Source: Henricia sp. BOLD:AAB3569
Lineage: Eukaryota > Echinodermata > Asteroidea > Spinulosida > Echinasteridae
Assembly: GCA_037783545.1 (NCBI GenBank)
Contig: JBBELK010000683.1
Coordinates: forward strand, 248,001-312,000
Direction of reading: 5' to 3'
DNA length: 64,000 nucleotides
Shown here piece after piece: positions 12,206 to 25,032 of this stretch (its first letter is position 1; each line of letters begins with the position of its first letter). Both the position numbers and the translations under genes were made by a program. The notes beneath the pieces are model-generated. The model was not told the DNA's origin. It worked only from the letters and a program-made list of their open reading frames with translations, and did no database searches.

Positions 12206-14786
12206 GTTTTCTAATCTAACTCATCTACAACCCTATTTTGTTTAATAAATCGAAATGGCAACAATAAGACTCCTAGACAGTGTGAGCCACCACATCATGC
12301 AAACATCATTATATATATACAAGTGATGACCCATTGCTCCCTTATTAACCATTTTGTGGAAATGAAGAATGCCACACTTTGTTCATAAAACGACCCAAAT
12401 ATGTAATACCACGTGTTAACCATCCTCTTGCAACAGTACCATTTAACGCACTCCCCTACTCGTGCGTACCGAGGCCCTGTTAAAACCGGCCCCATTTCGC
12501 TAGGGAACAAGCGACAGAAACCTTGTCGCCTCTCTGGACCAATCAGGACGCTTGGCAATGGATTGCAGGCATTCACATGTAACGCGCGCAGATTGTAAAC
12601 ACCGTGCATGCAGTGTGATACATGTACTCGGTAATGCTGGCCGTGTCCGCGTCGGCGATTGGCTGCTATTTAAAGCATACATAATAATCCGCTCCATTCA
12701 CGTTGGTACGGTCAGCATGCATCACTGTTAATTTGAAAAACTGCGGAGTAAATAAGATCGTCGCCCGAAATGTTGGTAGGAATGGGACAGTCATAAGGAC
12801 CAGAACCCAATACAATTTCTGGAAAGTATAGAAATCGTTTCTTTTCGGCATAACATGTCCAAATAGATTAAATTACATCAAAATTACCCGGGCGTGTGTT
12901 TGCTGAACGCAATAGCCGCCTTACAGATTTGCGTGGATTTCCTCAGGGCATTGTAACGTCGCTTAGCAGAGTGGAAATCCCTGAGATCTCAGGATGGTAT
13001 TAACGAAATCGGACATCATTTTATATCCACGTTAACCATCACTCAGGCTATGGAGTGCACAGCGGTACAAAATCAATGGTACCCCGGGGAATCTTGAGTC
13101 AATCACGGATGGCAGTTTCAGGAAAAAATGGCGGCTTTCAGCCCACATCTCCTGAAATCGATCCTGGGTTGGCCAGATTAAAACAAGCTGTACGATTTAG
13201 ATTCAATAAATGCAATGTGTAGATGTTACTCATTTCAGTGCTAGTGTATATTTGTCGAGTGTATATTGTCGGGATAATGTATCTAAGCACGTTACGTTGG
13301 TTTTAAATTCCACTCGAGGCATCGTTCAAATCACCCACTGCGTTATGTGGGCGCGGACTGCAGCCATGCACACGGTAACCATATCCTTTCTCTCTTGTGT
13401 ATCGATGCCTCGCAACGAAAACTGATCTGGAGAGTCGACACGATTAATCTATTTATGATCGCGTCTAAAAGACACAAACAGTTATGTGCTACTTACAATT
13501 ACAAGTTGTACAAAATTGCGCCATTACTGACCAAACCCCTGCACCCCCCTCCCCCAAAGTACGTAAGGATAAAATATATATAAGATATATAAAAAAATAA
13601 TAATAATAATAAATAATATTAACAATTAAAAAAATGCTTTATTTTACGTAAATGTTGTCGTTAGACAAAAATTATTTCTTAAATTATTATCTAGACATAT
13701 GCCTATACTGCTCAGAGAGCACAATTCTGAAACGTGCTTGTATGAAACCTCTTAAAACTACAAATGCAGTACTAACGAACAACTGGTCGAAATGTTTTTC
13801 TTTTCGATGAAAAATCAACAGTCGTTCTTATGGCTGCCTCGACGTAAAAGTTGTGTGCCTTTTTATTTTTTCCACGGCAATTATTTCCATATTCACATAA
13901 CTATTATTAAATCGCACATTCATTTTCCACCTTGCTGATAATTTCTGAAGCTAAATTTCCTCGTTTTACCCGTGCGCGCCTGCCTTAATACGCCGTGAAA
14001 GGCCCACGGCAAATAATAAAAGCAAGACTATGATGTGGTTATCACCTGCTATATACAGACCTAGACTACGGCGAAATTATAGCAATTATGTCCGCACCTT
14101 CCGGTTAGAAACTACAGTCAATTGTAGAAACTGCCCCGTTCAGATCCTGTGCATAAAATTAACCCGAACGTGTTGAACCATTTCCCACATCAGACCATGG
14201 TGGTCCCTTGGTGCCATTTCGGTTTACAGCAGGCGGCTCAATTTAATTGATTTCTGCTATTACTTTTATCGACGTAGGTCTGTCCTATAAATTTCTCAAA
14301 TTCTGCTCTGTACTGTCTGTACTAATTGAATTCGGTCAAAGTCTCCTTGTACACCACTTGCCCAATATAACATTATATGGTTTCCGTTTTCAAGAATTAA
14401 TTGCTTTCTTGTCAAATTGATTGATTGGCACTAATTTACCAAAAGGGGAAGTGGGCAGAATGTATTTAGCATAAATGTATCTAAACATTCATCTTTTCTC
14501 CTAATTTGTTGTTAATTTTATGTCATATTCGAAGGTCTTTTAATGCCATCTACTGTACGGTGTTGGCTTTCATTTTACTTCCCAACCCAAGATAACGAAG
14601 AAGATGATGCAATTTTAGAAGTGGGAGGAAACCCAAGGGAAATTTCCTTGGCTAAACCCACGCGGACAAATAGGGAATGTGAATCCGATCCTATATAATT
14701 TACATGTTTGTTTTGTTTTAGTGCATTGCACCGAGATAAAAGATATGACTCTGAGGGAACACCCGATAAAGTATAATCATGTCACC

Positions 14787-14855
14787 GAGCCGCATAACTC
14801 AGCTGATAGAGCGTCTGTCCGGTGTCTTAGGGGTGTCGTGTTCAAATCCAGAAGA
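14787..14855 (+). repeat. tRNA-like segment (A and B boxes), probably SINE-derived
   Basis: AACTCAGCTGATAGAGCG resembles an A-box/D-arm and GTGTTCAAATCC a B box at tRNA-like spacing. The acceptor stem does not close, so this is more likely a SINE head or pseudogene than a functional tRNA. Confidence 0.4.
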
Positions 14856-16030
14856 AGACTATTTGATTTTTGTTCTCATTCCATGTTTGGGTATTGTGCA
14901 ACAAAAACCGTTACGGATTCCACACATGTGGTAAACCACAAAGGTGGTGGAAGTTAGACTTAAATCAAACCACACTGTCAAATTATATAGTGGTCTAACG
15001 TTCCAGACATTTAGTAAAATCTCTCTCAAAGGCAAAACGACTAGGTCATCTATTAAGCGGGTCTCCCACTGTGCGATTTTTGCCACGAATGTCCAACGAT
15101 AAGGTACGAATTGGTGAGATTACCAGAGACTGTCTATAGACTGTGTACACAATCATACCTAATCGTTGGAAATTCGTGGCAGAAATCGCACAGCGAGAGG
15201 CCCGCTAAAAATGACCATATACATAGGACATGTAACAAGAAGCATACATCCTTTAGCCATTATGTTTTTGAAAAAGACGGCTATAAACGCGAGACTACTA
15301 ATTTTACAGTGTGATTTTACCACAGGTCCTGCTATATAGTTGGTAAGCAGTTGACAACAGTTTTGTTGGTTAATAATATATCAAACGACACAGGCATTTT
15401 TTGTTTTAATGCACAAGATGTTTTTGTTTAATCTTCTGTGAGTAATATTGGTTACTCCGCGGTGATACAGCATCAAGTCATCGGTCTTTAATAAGGACAG
15501 CGCAGGTGGCCTTAATAGACCAGATGCTCTGGTTGAACAAGTAGGAATTCTCGCTGTATTAAGAAACTACTCACTCAGCCCACTCTTACGGGAGATTAAT
15601 TTTCAGGAAGCAATTTGGACGACAAACAATAATTCATTTCCCCGAATATACTGATTTCATTTATCACCACCACATCAAATTACACGGAAAGATCAAAGTT
15701 ACCGACGGTATGCGCGCTTTCTTTATCAGGCGTAATAAATTATGGACAAATTAAATTTCGCAAGACAGTCTAAACTTGATTCGATAAAAGGTAGGCCTAT
15801 TCGTCACTCCTCTATAAAGACAGGCCTGATTACGAAGACGAAGGACGGGAAGGAAACTGCGAAGTGTCACTGTTTTCAGAATTGGTTAGTTGCAGTTCGG
15901 TAAAGTTCGACCCAGTAAACAATATGACATAATTATTATGGTATGGTAAGACTCACAAAAACATGGACTAAAACGACTTCCCCCAAATTTTCCAAATTGT
16001 TTCGGCTTATTTTTTTCGTTTTTTTGTTAA

Positions 16031-16523
16031 TATAAACTCCTCAAAAACAGTTCGGAAAGTCAAGTTTGACTGACGATTTCTCTCTTGTTGCAAAATAATT
16101 TTCCTTGAATTTTATATCATTGGAAAGCCCTGTTATTTCTCTTTACGATGATGTGTCATTTGTTATGATTAAGCAATTGGGAGAAGTGCAGCTTAGCTGA
16201 ATACGGGGCGGGTGTAGAGTGAAATGTCACAAAATGCATTGCTATTGTCAAAAAGTGCATTGACACATTCCCATCCTCCAAGCAAAAGGGGAATGCACTG
16301 CATGACAATAGCAGTGAATTTTGTGACATTTCACTTTCCACCCACCCCTGTATTCCGCTATACTGCACATCCCCCAATTGATTAATCATAACAAATGACA
16401 CGTCACTGTAAAGAAAAATAACAGGGCTTTCTAATGATACCAAATTCAAGGGAAATTATTTAGTAACAAGAGAGAAATCGTCAGTCAAACTTGACTTTCC
16501 GAACTTTTTTTGAGGAGTTTATA
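16031..16523. mobile_element. Long hairpin (foldback) element with arms of about 230 bp
   Basis: The left arm begins TATAAACTCCTCAAAAACAG and the right arm ends with its near reverse complement GGAGTTTATA. Matching blocks continue inward: AAAGTCAAGTTTGACTGACG with CGTCAGTCAAACTTGACTTT; GGAAAGCCCTGTTATT with AATAACAGGGCTTTC; GAAATGTCACAAAATGCA with TTTTGTGACATTTC. The arms almost meet. There is no transposase. It is flanked by A/T-rich sequence compatible with a TA target. Transcribed, it would form a very long imperfect double-stranded RNA. Confidence 0.85.
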
Positions 16524-17692
16524 TAGTAATTGATCCGACAGTCATCAGAAATAGTAGAAAACACATATAAAAGGAAGATTTTGGGAAAATTTCGTTGGAG
16601 TGTTTTCTTTGCGAAGAGACTCCGGAATTGTGGTGACAGATGACACCTTACGGTTCCGAGGCACCTTCCATGCCTAAGTCGAATCACGGAGCAACAATAT
16701 ACAGCATCTGCCACCTAACAGTCCTATGAACCGTACCCCTGCGCGAGGTGATTTTGTTTACAGCGCTGACGTCATCTCTCACTCAGTGTTCATGACCCAT
16801 TCAGGATCTTTGGCGTATGCAACACATCTTGGCATTCGGTGTTAGACAGACCTAATTATATATTCTGTTTAGCTCATGTTCCAAGGTGTTACATCATTAA
16901 AACCAGATCACCTACGTTCCTATACAGCGGTCCCTTTGTCACGGATTAATTCCTAATAAGGTTGCCAATTATTAATAATTAAAAGCTATATTTTCTGTAC
17001 TGATAGGCAGATGTGGACGCACCATCTGTTACAGTGCTACTTGGCTTAATGTAGGTATTCTAATAAAATATTAGACCATTATACGTCGGATTAATAAACA
17101 ACAGTTTGACACGTACCACGTGGTATATTATTGACTAAATTCGCCTTGTTTGCTGAATAGCAGAATCGCCTGCGCGGTATTTCACACCCTACGAACGACC
17201 GGGACTACACATGTAGATCTAAACGTTCGTGGGAATCCAGTCTCTAAATCCAGTCCCATCTAGTGTGTCTTGTCCCTTCGTTATTTTGTTTTCAGAGAAT
17301 GGGAAATTTGTTTCTTAATTTCATTACTGCAACAGCTTTTCCCTATAAAATGTGATTTGCTTGCCACGTACTATGGGTGACAAGATCGACTAGCGGGGAA
17401 AATTCAGTTAGCTTTTAAAAAAATCGATATTACATGTATCGGGTGACGATTAAACGAAGCGTAATGTGTAAATTGTGAGTTAATAAGCGCGCTGTAATTT
17501 GCAGGTAGGCCTACGGTATACAAAAAAATACACAACATTAACAGCTATACAGTATGGAAAGCGTGCATGTGGTCATTAAACATGACAAAGGCACAGAAGA
17601 AATTTCATAATATCACGATATACTGGGAATGTTTCTCCAAATGTGTTATTCCATTAAGTTGGGGGGCACAATAATGCAGCAGTGTCCATGTA
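16524..17692. other. No gene recognised
   Basis: AT-rich sequence without coding features or copies of other repeats that I could identify. Confidence 0.45.
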
Positions 17693-17970
17693 TAGACCGT
17701 GTCGAATAGCCTCCATTTCATGGGGCACCTTTTGTTCAAGAATGGAAGCACAATTATGTGCAACCCTGCATGTCCTCAAGGAACAAAGAAACTGCCCTAC
17801 GAAATCTACGATCTGTTTGTATAGACCGTATCGAATAGCTACCATCTTGAGGGGGCAGTTTCTTTGTTCATTAGGGACATGCATGGTTGCGCATTTTGTG
17901 ATTATACATTGTTGACCACATTAAATAACAAAAGATGCCTTACAAGATGGCAGCTATTCGATACCGTCTA
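17693..17970. mobile_element. TAGACCGTATCGAATAGC hairpin MITE, composite of two units
   Basis: The left end TATAGACCGTGTCGAATAGC recurs at 17820 and appears inverted at the right end (GCTATTCGATACCGTCTATA). The first unit lacks its right terminus and is fused to a complete second unit, so this is an insertion into, or recombination with, a sibling. Other copies: 30670-30815, 56971-57095, and a half end near 28502. Confidence 0.75.
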
Positions 17971-18625
17971 TACGTTGTGTTAAAAATGGTCCATACTATA
18001 TGGTATAGTGCCCTGCTATATTAATTCATGTTTCCATTGGAGTGCTCATAAACATATGCCTACTGTAGGCATTCAATGGTGTGTCTACATCAACGCCAAG
18101 AATAGTAGTGCATGATGATAACATCGAAACCTAAGTGTAGGAGCACACATCAGTGATAGCATCGAACTTTAAAGAGCAGCATCGAATATCGACGACGTGA
18201 TCCATTATCGATAAGATCAGAGACAAAGATGCACTCGGCGTCTCGTACGTGTTTATACCGCAGTCAGGGGCCCTATAGATAGATAACTCAGTTAGATATG
18301 GCGAACTTGTTGAAGACATCAAATACAACTGGAGCATGATGTCCGGCGCTAAATAGCAGACACCTTGACGACGCTCGAGTATCTACTTCGCCACGGTCTG
18401 CCTACAAAGTGGATAAAAAGTAGCATATGCTTCAAGTATTGCTATCCATTTAACATTCGCGATCGAAATCCTCCTTTTTAAGGCATATTCAGTTTAGCTG
18501 ACGGGTACTCGGACGAGAATTTGCTTGTTCGTATTCCTTTCGTAGCAAGACCTTCACCAAAAACGAATGCACTAATACGCTCGTTATGGTCTTAACAATG
18601 CAGCAAGGACAAAGTATATACGTCA

Positions 18626-18765
18626 TTAAATGCCATTGTATCATTTGCAATAACTCAGAATTTTGCTTCATGAGTTGACAGGAAAACCTTACTCAATGTG
18701 TTGATAGCATGGTAACAACATCATATTAATATATTAATTTCTGCCCAAAATGGAACTTTGTATAA
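18626..18765 (+). mobile_element. Truncated copy of the TTAA-flanked ATTGTATCATTTGCAA MITE
   Basis: Starts with TTAA then ATGCCATTGTATCATTTGCAA, and follows the 57585-57939 copy through TGAGTTGACA, CCTTACTCAA and TGTTGATAGC, then loses similarity. No right end was found. Confidence 0.6.
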
Positions 18766-19626
18766 GAAGTAAATATTAACTGAATAAATGCGATTAGGAA
18801 GACCGCCCCAAGCCCATGATTGAATGCGAAAAGACTCTCAATCTCCCCTACAGTGACGCACATTGAATTGCAATAGACCTAAAAGACAATAAAGTCAACG
18901 TTTGTGTACATTTCATGGGCTTCTCAGATAACCAGACGTCATCACGTCTTGGGCCCACTGCATTATTGACTGTTTGCAGAGATTACTGAAGCAAAATGGT
19001 CAATATTGGTAGGCCTTATGATGCTGGATTGGAGTCTACGAATAGAGTAAGTTTGCTCACCAGGAAGAAATAAGGAACAAAAAACAAGCATTGCAAGAAT
19101 TATTTACATAGCCTATATGTTTATTTCCTTTTCCCGTCACCGTTTGTAATTATTGTTTATATGTACCGCAACAGGTGTTAAAATTGTTGCTTTGAGCCTC
19201 ATTTATAACAATTACTGACTCAGAACTTGTCTTGAAAACAACGAGATTTCAACAAAGTTAAGGAAACTGTTGTGGTAAAAGAAACAGGATTGTTCGGCGT
19301 AAAATGAAACATATGAAGCACAGCAAACCGGGCCAGTAAGTTACCGTAACACATTGGATGACATGCATAACGTCGAATTATTGAAAACTATTTCTCTAAA
19401 TATTATCCGTATATTAGACACATTTCAATTGGATACTGCAAAATTAGCATTATGTTTCGAAAATTAAAATGTGTGAGAATGAAAAAAAAATGTTGGTAAC
19501 TTTCCGTCCAATGTTTTGGCACGAAAGTGTATAATTGTAAAACATAACAATACTCTTCAGTCGAATTGAAGTGATATACTTGCTGATTCGTTCTGTACAC
19601 AAAACATTTTACAGGGTTCACATGTA
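18766..19626. other. No gene recognised
   Basis: No coding or repeat feature identified between the neighbouring elements. Confidence 0.4.
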
Positions 19627-19977
19627 TTCTTTGGTTTCACTTGGCTTGACAACGATTGCTATTAGCCATTACCGTGTCCATATACTATGGCACGCCAAAA
19701 CGAAAAATAATTCAACATTGATAATTTAATGTTGACGCATACCTATTTTCGCAAGTGTTGCGCAAGAAAAAAAGTTGGCATGACTTTTAAATGTTGAAAG
19801 ACTGTTTGAAACTGGCATACCGTGCTTTTGTTGGCAAGTTTTTTAAAAGGTTGAGACTTGTTTTTCAGGGTTGATGGCAGAATTATCAGTGTTGAATTAT
19901 TTCCGCTTTGGCGTATCATAGTATGGACACAGTAATGGCGGATAGCAACCGTCGTCAAGCCAAGTGCAACCAAAGAA
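19627..19977. mobile_element. Long-TIR MITE, TTCTTTGGTTTCACTTGGC family, copy 1
   Basis: The element has long inverted ends: TTCTTTGGTTTCACTTGGC at left against GCCAAGTGCAACCAAAGAA at right, continuing through TGACAACG, CCATTAC and CTATGGCACGCCAAA. It is flanked by TA on both sides. The copy at 44003-44372 matches it along its length in the opposite orientation. No coding capacity. Confidence 0.75.
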
Positions 19978-20105
19978 TAAGATTTGTATAGTTTATAGAC
20001 ATCAACAAAGTAGAGCTAACTTATGATTTTTCTTTGCCCTTTTCCATGTTTTAGGTCATAACCAATGGTCCTTACTCTGTATGGTGACATGTAACTTTGA
20101 TGATC

Positions 20106-20250
20106 TGGGGCCAATTTCATGGCGCTGTTTAGCAACCGATTTTGTGCTAACGGAGGCTCTAGCTATTTCATAGAGATCGTAACGTCTGCTAGCGTCAGAG
20201 GCAAAATTGCTAAACACTATAGTGACGCAACAATACCCGTTTCCAAGCAC
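20106..20250 (+). repeat. GGGGCCAATTTCATGGC-type element end
   Basis: Starts GGGGCCAATTTCATGGCGC then TGTTTAGCAACCGATTTTGTG, resembling the inverted ends at 36370-36607. A clean right terminus is not visible, so this is probably a degenerate copy. Confidence 0.4.
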
Positions 20251-20833
20251 GCGCATGCCAGCTTACTGTTTTTTCGATGGTATAGTTGTGAAAATAAATT
20301 ATTAAAATGTCACGTAATTAGCTAGAAAATTAAAATTAAAAAAATATACAAAAGTTGTGCTATACGCTTTACCAGCCATCGCGATGTATTATGTATCATG
20401 TGTTTGTAATTAAAGGTGGCGTTCGATATGGGTAGACACGTGTTTAACCTCGATTCCTTGTTTTCCCTGACTCATCACACCTTGCATGATCCCTGAGGTC
20501 AGCGCTGACTCGAGGAAGCAACTGGAACGCAACGTTTTGGTGTCTTTAGCGCCCTCAATAGGCCTATGCTGTTTTTTTTTCCTTCGGATATTATTTATCG
20601 CCGCAAACGCGAAGCGAGGACACGAAAATCTGAGATATTCTCTCGTCCACATCAACACCCAGAAACCCTTCTTATGAAATCTGTTGGCAGATTTGCGTAC
20701 AAATTGGAAAATACGGTATGTACATAATAGTGTTCGTATTATTTTCCAACAAGAAGATAAACCAACCGCGAATGAAAAAAGCAACTCGCACTTCGCGCTG
20801 GTTTCTACGGCTAGAAATACAACTAACTCAGAA

Positions 20834-20884
20834 GACCACGTGACTTTTCGGAACCAGAATCTGGTTTCGAAAATTCACGTGACC
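20834..20884. repeat. Hairpin with CACGTGA arms
   Basis: CACGTGACTTTTCGGAACC is followed almost at once by its near reverse complement GGTTTCGAAAATTCACGTG, giving arms of about 22 bp with almost no loop. It may be a tiny MITE or a cruciform-forming site. Confidence 0.6.
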
Positions 20885-21012
20885 TTGACGTTTTGAAAAA
20901 TGCTCAAAAACGGCAAAATTTGACGGCGTTATTTCAGGATATATCTAATTTACTAATGTATGGGTCTATTTCGAGCCTAAAATAGCCCAACAAAGCCGGT
21001 GTGTCCATTTAA

Positions 21013-21332
21013 AGGCCCTATGTATCATTTGCAAGATACAACTTGTCACAGATTTGTGGATTTAGAGTGTAACACATTTAAGGAAGAATGTTAGCTACAT
21101 AGAGCATCAATGCTTCAGAAAACCTTGAATACCTATATATGGATTTTGTGTACAAGTAAATTTGTTTTTTGAAAACCACCTTCGGTTGTTAATTTCCAAC
21201 ACGAAATACAATTTTGGACGGAAACAAATTCATGTGGTGTTCGTTACCATCGCCATCAGCACTTTGAGTAAGAATTTTCTTGTCAACTCATGAAAAACAA
21301 AATTGGGTCATTGCAAATGATACAATAAGCCT
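21013..21332 (-). mobile_element. TTAA-flanked MITE, ATTGTATCATTTGCAA family, complete copy
   Basis: A 320-bp element between TTAA 21009-21012 and TTAA 21333-21336. Ends are AGGCCCTATGTATCATTTGC and, on the other strand, AGGCTTATTGTATCATTTGC. The interior matches 57585-57939 in reverse orientation (ATATATGGATTTTGTGTACA, TTGTCAACTCATGAAAAACA). It has no coding region. Confidence 0.85.
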
Positions 21333-21757
21333 TTAAGCACGCCGCGGCCGTGAAATAGCCTTACATTTTTCTGCTACAGTAAGCACACGTTTTCAGCTAG
21401 CGATTAAGCAGCGCCATGAAATTGGCCACATATCCATTGTACAATGCTCTTAAATAAAACATGATAGTGCATCAACCGCGCAACACTCCAATAATGTAAA
21501 CCCCTATTCTGACTGAGACATAATGACACAAATATCATGAAAACTATTTGTTTATGAAATAATGTAGAGAAAGTAGTTTTTGAAACTAATTTACCTGGTG
21601 TATGTGAACGAGAACAAGCAATATACATCCAAATTTAACAGTCATAAAAAGGGCAGTATTTTCAGGAAGACGTGCAAAATGGCTACAATTTGACGTGCCT
21701 GTTACTAACAGTACTTTGACAATCACGAAAACGCTTGGTTACACTCCATATACTTAA

Positions 21758-22043
21758 AGGAGCGTGTTCAGATTTTTCTGGAAAAATTGATTTGGATCTA
21801 TAACCTAACGATCATAAAACACCAATCCAAAATACTAACAATGATAAGAAAACAGGACATTTGCAAGATTAGTATTAGTCCTAAACTAAAGTAAAATTTT
21901 AGAGCTTTGATCTGTGAGCAATAACACTGCCTACTAGCGGAGTACAACACAACGATTGTATGCTTCCATAAAGTAACGAGAGAACAAATGACACATGATA
22001 TGATATATCAAAATCTCAACACCAATCATCTGAACGCGCCCCT
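21758..22043. mobile_element. TTAA-flanked MITE, AGGAGCGTGTTCAGAT family
   Basis: Left end AGGAGCGTGTTCAGAT after TTAA (21754-21757); right end ATCATCTGAACGCGCCCC before TTTAA (TTAA 22044-22047). The TIRs are about 16 bp with mismatches, the interior is AT-rich, and there is no ORF. Confidence 0.75.
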
Positions 22044-22047
22044 TTAA

Positions 22048-22797
22048 CACCAGTAAATGACCCGTGAAATGAATTTAATTCTCTATATTAAAAAATTCAG
22101 AAATATACCATGGTATAACAGACTAAGGGATTATGATTCGGACCAGGGCATAAAGTTTTAATTTTCTCTCTAAATACTTTTTTCCAATATATATAAATGA
22201 TTAAAATGTGTTTTAACGAGACTGTCCGACAAAAATAATCTTGAAAAAAAGGGAAACAATTCTTTGGCGAAGACGCTCCGAAATTTATATCGAAAGGAAG
22301 GTCATATCCCTGTCAATTTTCAAGATATCTTCACGAAATTCTGAGGAAATATTTAATATAATCTCGAATGCATCCTTGAAGATTTTGACTTTTTCAGGGT
22401 TTTCACAGACGTGGCCGAGTGTTTAAAAAATCTACAATACATATAACGCCGGTGTATTTCTTCAGCTTATGATACAATTAGATTGATTCCTCATCTTTGT
22501 TCCAAGGGTTGAGACTGAGAGTTTGACATTTGGTAGGTGTACTGATGCATCGACAAAGTGTCGGCATTTATGGACGTAAACACGGCGTTATTGAAGTGTT
22601 GTCTTCTCTTTCCAGAGACAGAGAGCAATGGAATTTACACAAAATGTTGTAAGAAAATGTTTTGTCATGAATACTGTGCATTTAAGTTGATCATCTAATA
22701 TTGACAGACTCTTTCCCAGAGGAGTGATATATACACATACTGATAGCATTACTAAGCGGCATCCAAAATGTGTACATGGTTTGATGAAAGCCCGTCT
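22048..22797. other. 3' flank of the membrane-protein gene
   Basis: No coding region or repeat copy was recognised. It would contain the 3' UTR and polyadenylation site of the minus-strand gene that ends at 22798, but I cannot place them. Confidence 0.4.
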
Positions 22798-23166
22798 TCA
22801 CTCCGACTGATCCTTGTTAGAATTCTTGCAGACGATTTTTCCTACTACTCTACAGCTTGTGAGTAGAAGAATACCCAGAACGATTGCCAAGACGGCCGCT
22901 TTAATCACGGCGAAAGACGATAAGGGGAAGCTATCGTTACTTCTCACGTGTCCACCCTCGTCCTCTCGTATCATCACGGGAAAACTCGTGGTCGACGTGG
23001 TTTCATTGGGAAGGGTAAAGTTACCAAGGTAGTCCGGGGAGGTAGATGAAGACAAGAGATAGTTAAGGAGACGAGTAGGCGGGGATGTTGAGCGGGCAGC
23101 CTCCTCGGGTTCCACGGGCAGATCACGGCGGTGAAGCCGGCTTAGTCTCCGGAGGAAATCATCCAT
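22798..23166 (-). CDS. Predicted small single-pass membrane protein, unrecognised
   Basis: An uninterrupted frame of 122 codons starts at ATG 23166-23164 and ends at a TGA. It reads like real protein. A basic, Arg-rich N terminus (RRLSRLHRR) is followed by a Ser/Thr/Pro-rich segment with three N-glycosylation sequons (NFT, NET, NDS). Next comes one strongly hydrophobic helix near residues 86-105 (AVIKAAVLAIVLGILLLTSC) and a short basic tail. The sequons before the helix and the charged tail after it would fit an outside-N, inside-C protein, but no cleavable signal peptide is visible. The layout recalls small ion-channel subunits of the KCNE type, but I see none of their conserved residues, so I do not assign it. 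It may instead be the terminal exon of a longer gene. GC content is higher than in the surroundings, which supports coding. Confidence 0.55.
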   Translation of the reverse strand: MDDFLRRLSRLHRRDLPVEPEEAARSTSPPTRLLNYLLSSSTSPDYLGNFTLPNETTSTTSFPVMIREDEGGHVRSNDSFPLSSFAVIKAAVLAIVLGILLLTSCRVVGKIVCKNSNKDQSE

Positions 23167-24903
23167 GGTTGATTGAAGGTGGTCCAATCGGTAGGATCCA
23201 AAAGATCAAGAATTGGTAATCAGAAATCTTTCCAATGGCTCAAATAGAGATTTCCTTCATCCCAAGCCGGTATCTGTCTTGACGAGTGTCTTGTACGTTC
23301 GCAATGGGAAGAAATTCAAATGTACAAGCTTCTCTCTTAAATTCGAGTTTTCCCTTGGAGTTGACCAGACGTGCAGAGCGTCGCAAATACCGCCTTTTTG
23401 AGGCAATTTGGTCACAATGCGACGGAGATCCCAACACGAAGTGTTCTGGAATCGTGAGTATACAGAAATACGTTCAGTTACAGGAGAATTGTCTGTTGAC
23501 CGGTGTAATGTAAAGATTAGACGCTCGATTAACGTTAGCACTTAAGCTAGAACATACAAGAAGACGTCTTATTATAGTCTTTGACAACCGTGAGGCCTTC
23601 ACGTACGCCACTTTGAAGAAATTATAGAAACAATACAAACGAGTAAATTCAAACGACGAGAAAAATCTTATCTAAAAAAATCTTACCTTCGGAATTTAGC
23701 AATCGCGGGGAAGAATCGGAGAGAAACAGGCGTGGAGTTAAATCCGTCAGCAATGCGTTACCTCATCTGTGTGTGTGCTGAGGGAGACGGGGGTGCGTCT
23801 TTTCGCTGATTAAAACAGTCATGGTCTCGTGGCATGAAGAGCTGATCAGTTTCTGCTTGGCCGAGTGCAGCTACCGTTGTTTGCTATTAACGGTCTGTCC
23901 AGCCTGCTGAAAGACCCAGAGTCGTGGCGTGTCGGCTCCGTGGCCGAGTGGAAAATGAGCGGGAAAATTGGCTTGTTTACGGGTGGACGCTCCCAGAAAG
24001 AGTGATAGGTAATTGTGAGATACACTGTGCAGTCCTACATCGGAACACGCCGGATTGACTGAGTGAATACACAGCGCTGTACGGTGTAACATGTGTCGTA
24101 TCATGCGCACTGACGATCGCGTATTCTTTATTTCGAGTAGAGGAGACCCCGCGTCGGAGTCACGACAGACCACGCTGTGCCGCAATGATTGCTGAAAACT
24201 CCAGGGCAAATTTAAGCAGGATTACGCTGGCTTGCCAACAATCAGTCCACGCACCATGTGGCGACTGCCTCCCGGCTCACTCAATTCATAACTCTAAGTC
24301 CTCTGAACCTCGCGTGTGCTTTAATCAGTCTGCACACATCGATGTCGTGCATAATATGACATGTGAGATCGCAGCATAAATACTAGATGTGGGTTGGGAC
24401 TACACTCAACGTGAGTGATTCAGGCATGATAAAGGTCACGCCAGTAGTATAAATCGACTCGACATCATGCCGAGTTGCCGGCCAAGTCTCCAGGTGCCCA
24501 TGTCATATTAGATATTTGAAGGTTCGACGGCAATTCTGCTCATGTGGGCGGGAAAATCGGCCAGACCTGTCAAAATCCCAGCATAGCAAGAGAGACAGCT
24601 GAAAAATCTTAGCTCGGTCAGACTACAAATGGGCCGCGTGGTGCGTTCACCAGGGTCGCACTCTCCCTTGCATGCCACGTGTATGCTTTATTAGCAGGCG
24701 TCAGGATCGATACTGTATTATACGATCATGTGAAATACCGGTTGAAATATTGGCAAGTAACGCAGTGGTGACCAACAGGCCATTCCAACAGCCAATTGGA
24801 AATGTCCCTCATCACAGATGCACAGTTAAAGAGACGCTAACTAAAAGCGCGCCAGACTATGCAACTTTATTTCAATTAAACCTCTTGGCTGCGTTCGGGC
24901 GTG
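23167..24903. other. Upstream flank of the membrane-protein gene
   Basis: No further exon can be supported. Composition is more GC-rich than the deserts on either side, which fits a promoter-proximal region, but I find no definite promoter element. Confidence 0.4.
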
Positions 24904-25032
24904 TACTCGTGTTAACACGAGTATACTCCTGCGCGCGCGAACAGAAAGATTAACGACACTCGGGTCAGTAAGAGTATGCTCTCGATACTCCCAGACCAAT
25001 GGGGAGTGTTGCTCCTACTCCTTACGAGTGTC
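24904..25032. repeat. Perfect 20-bp palindrome plus adjacent hairpin
   Basis: TACTCGTGTTAACACGAGTA (24904-24923) is its own reverse complement. Next to it, GACACTCG at 24955-24962 and CGAGTGTC at 25025-25032 are arms of a larger imperfect hairpin. The shared ACTCGTG/CGAGTG words suggest one repeat family. Confidence 0.6.

Larger units (their letters stand above)
11291..16030. other. No gene recognised; scattered tRNA-like remnants
   Basis: Frames of up to 104 codons occur but lack domains. The identifiable pieces are two tRNA-like segments (12131-12205 minus, 14787-14855 plus) and a short ATA/TAATAA microsatellite around 13580-13620. Confidence 0.5.

Noticed and set aside
12131..14855. Two functional tRNA genes
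   Set aside because: A and B boxes are recognisable, but the acceptor stems do not pair, so they are better read as SINE-derived or dead copies.
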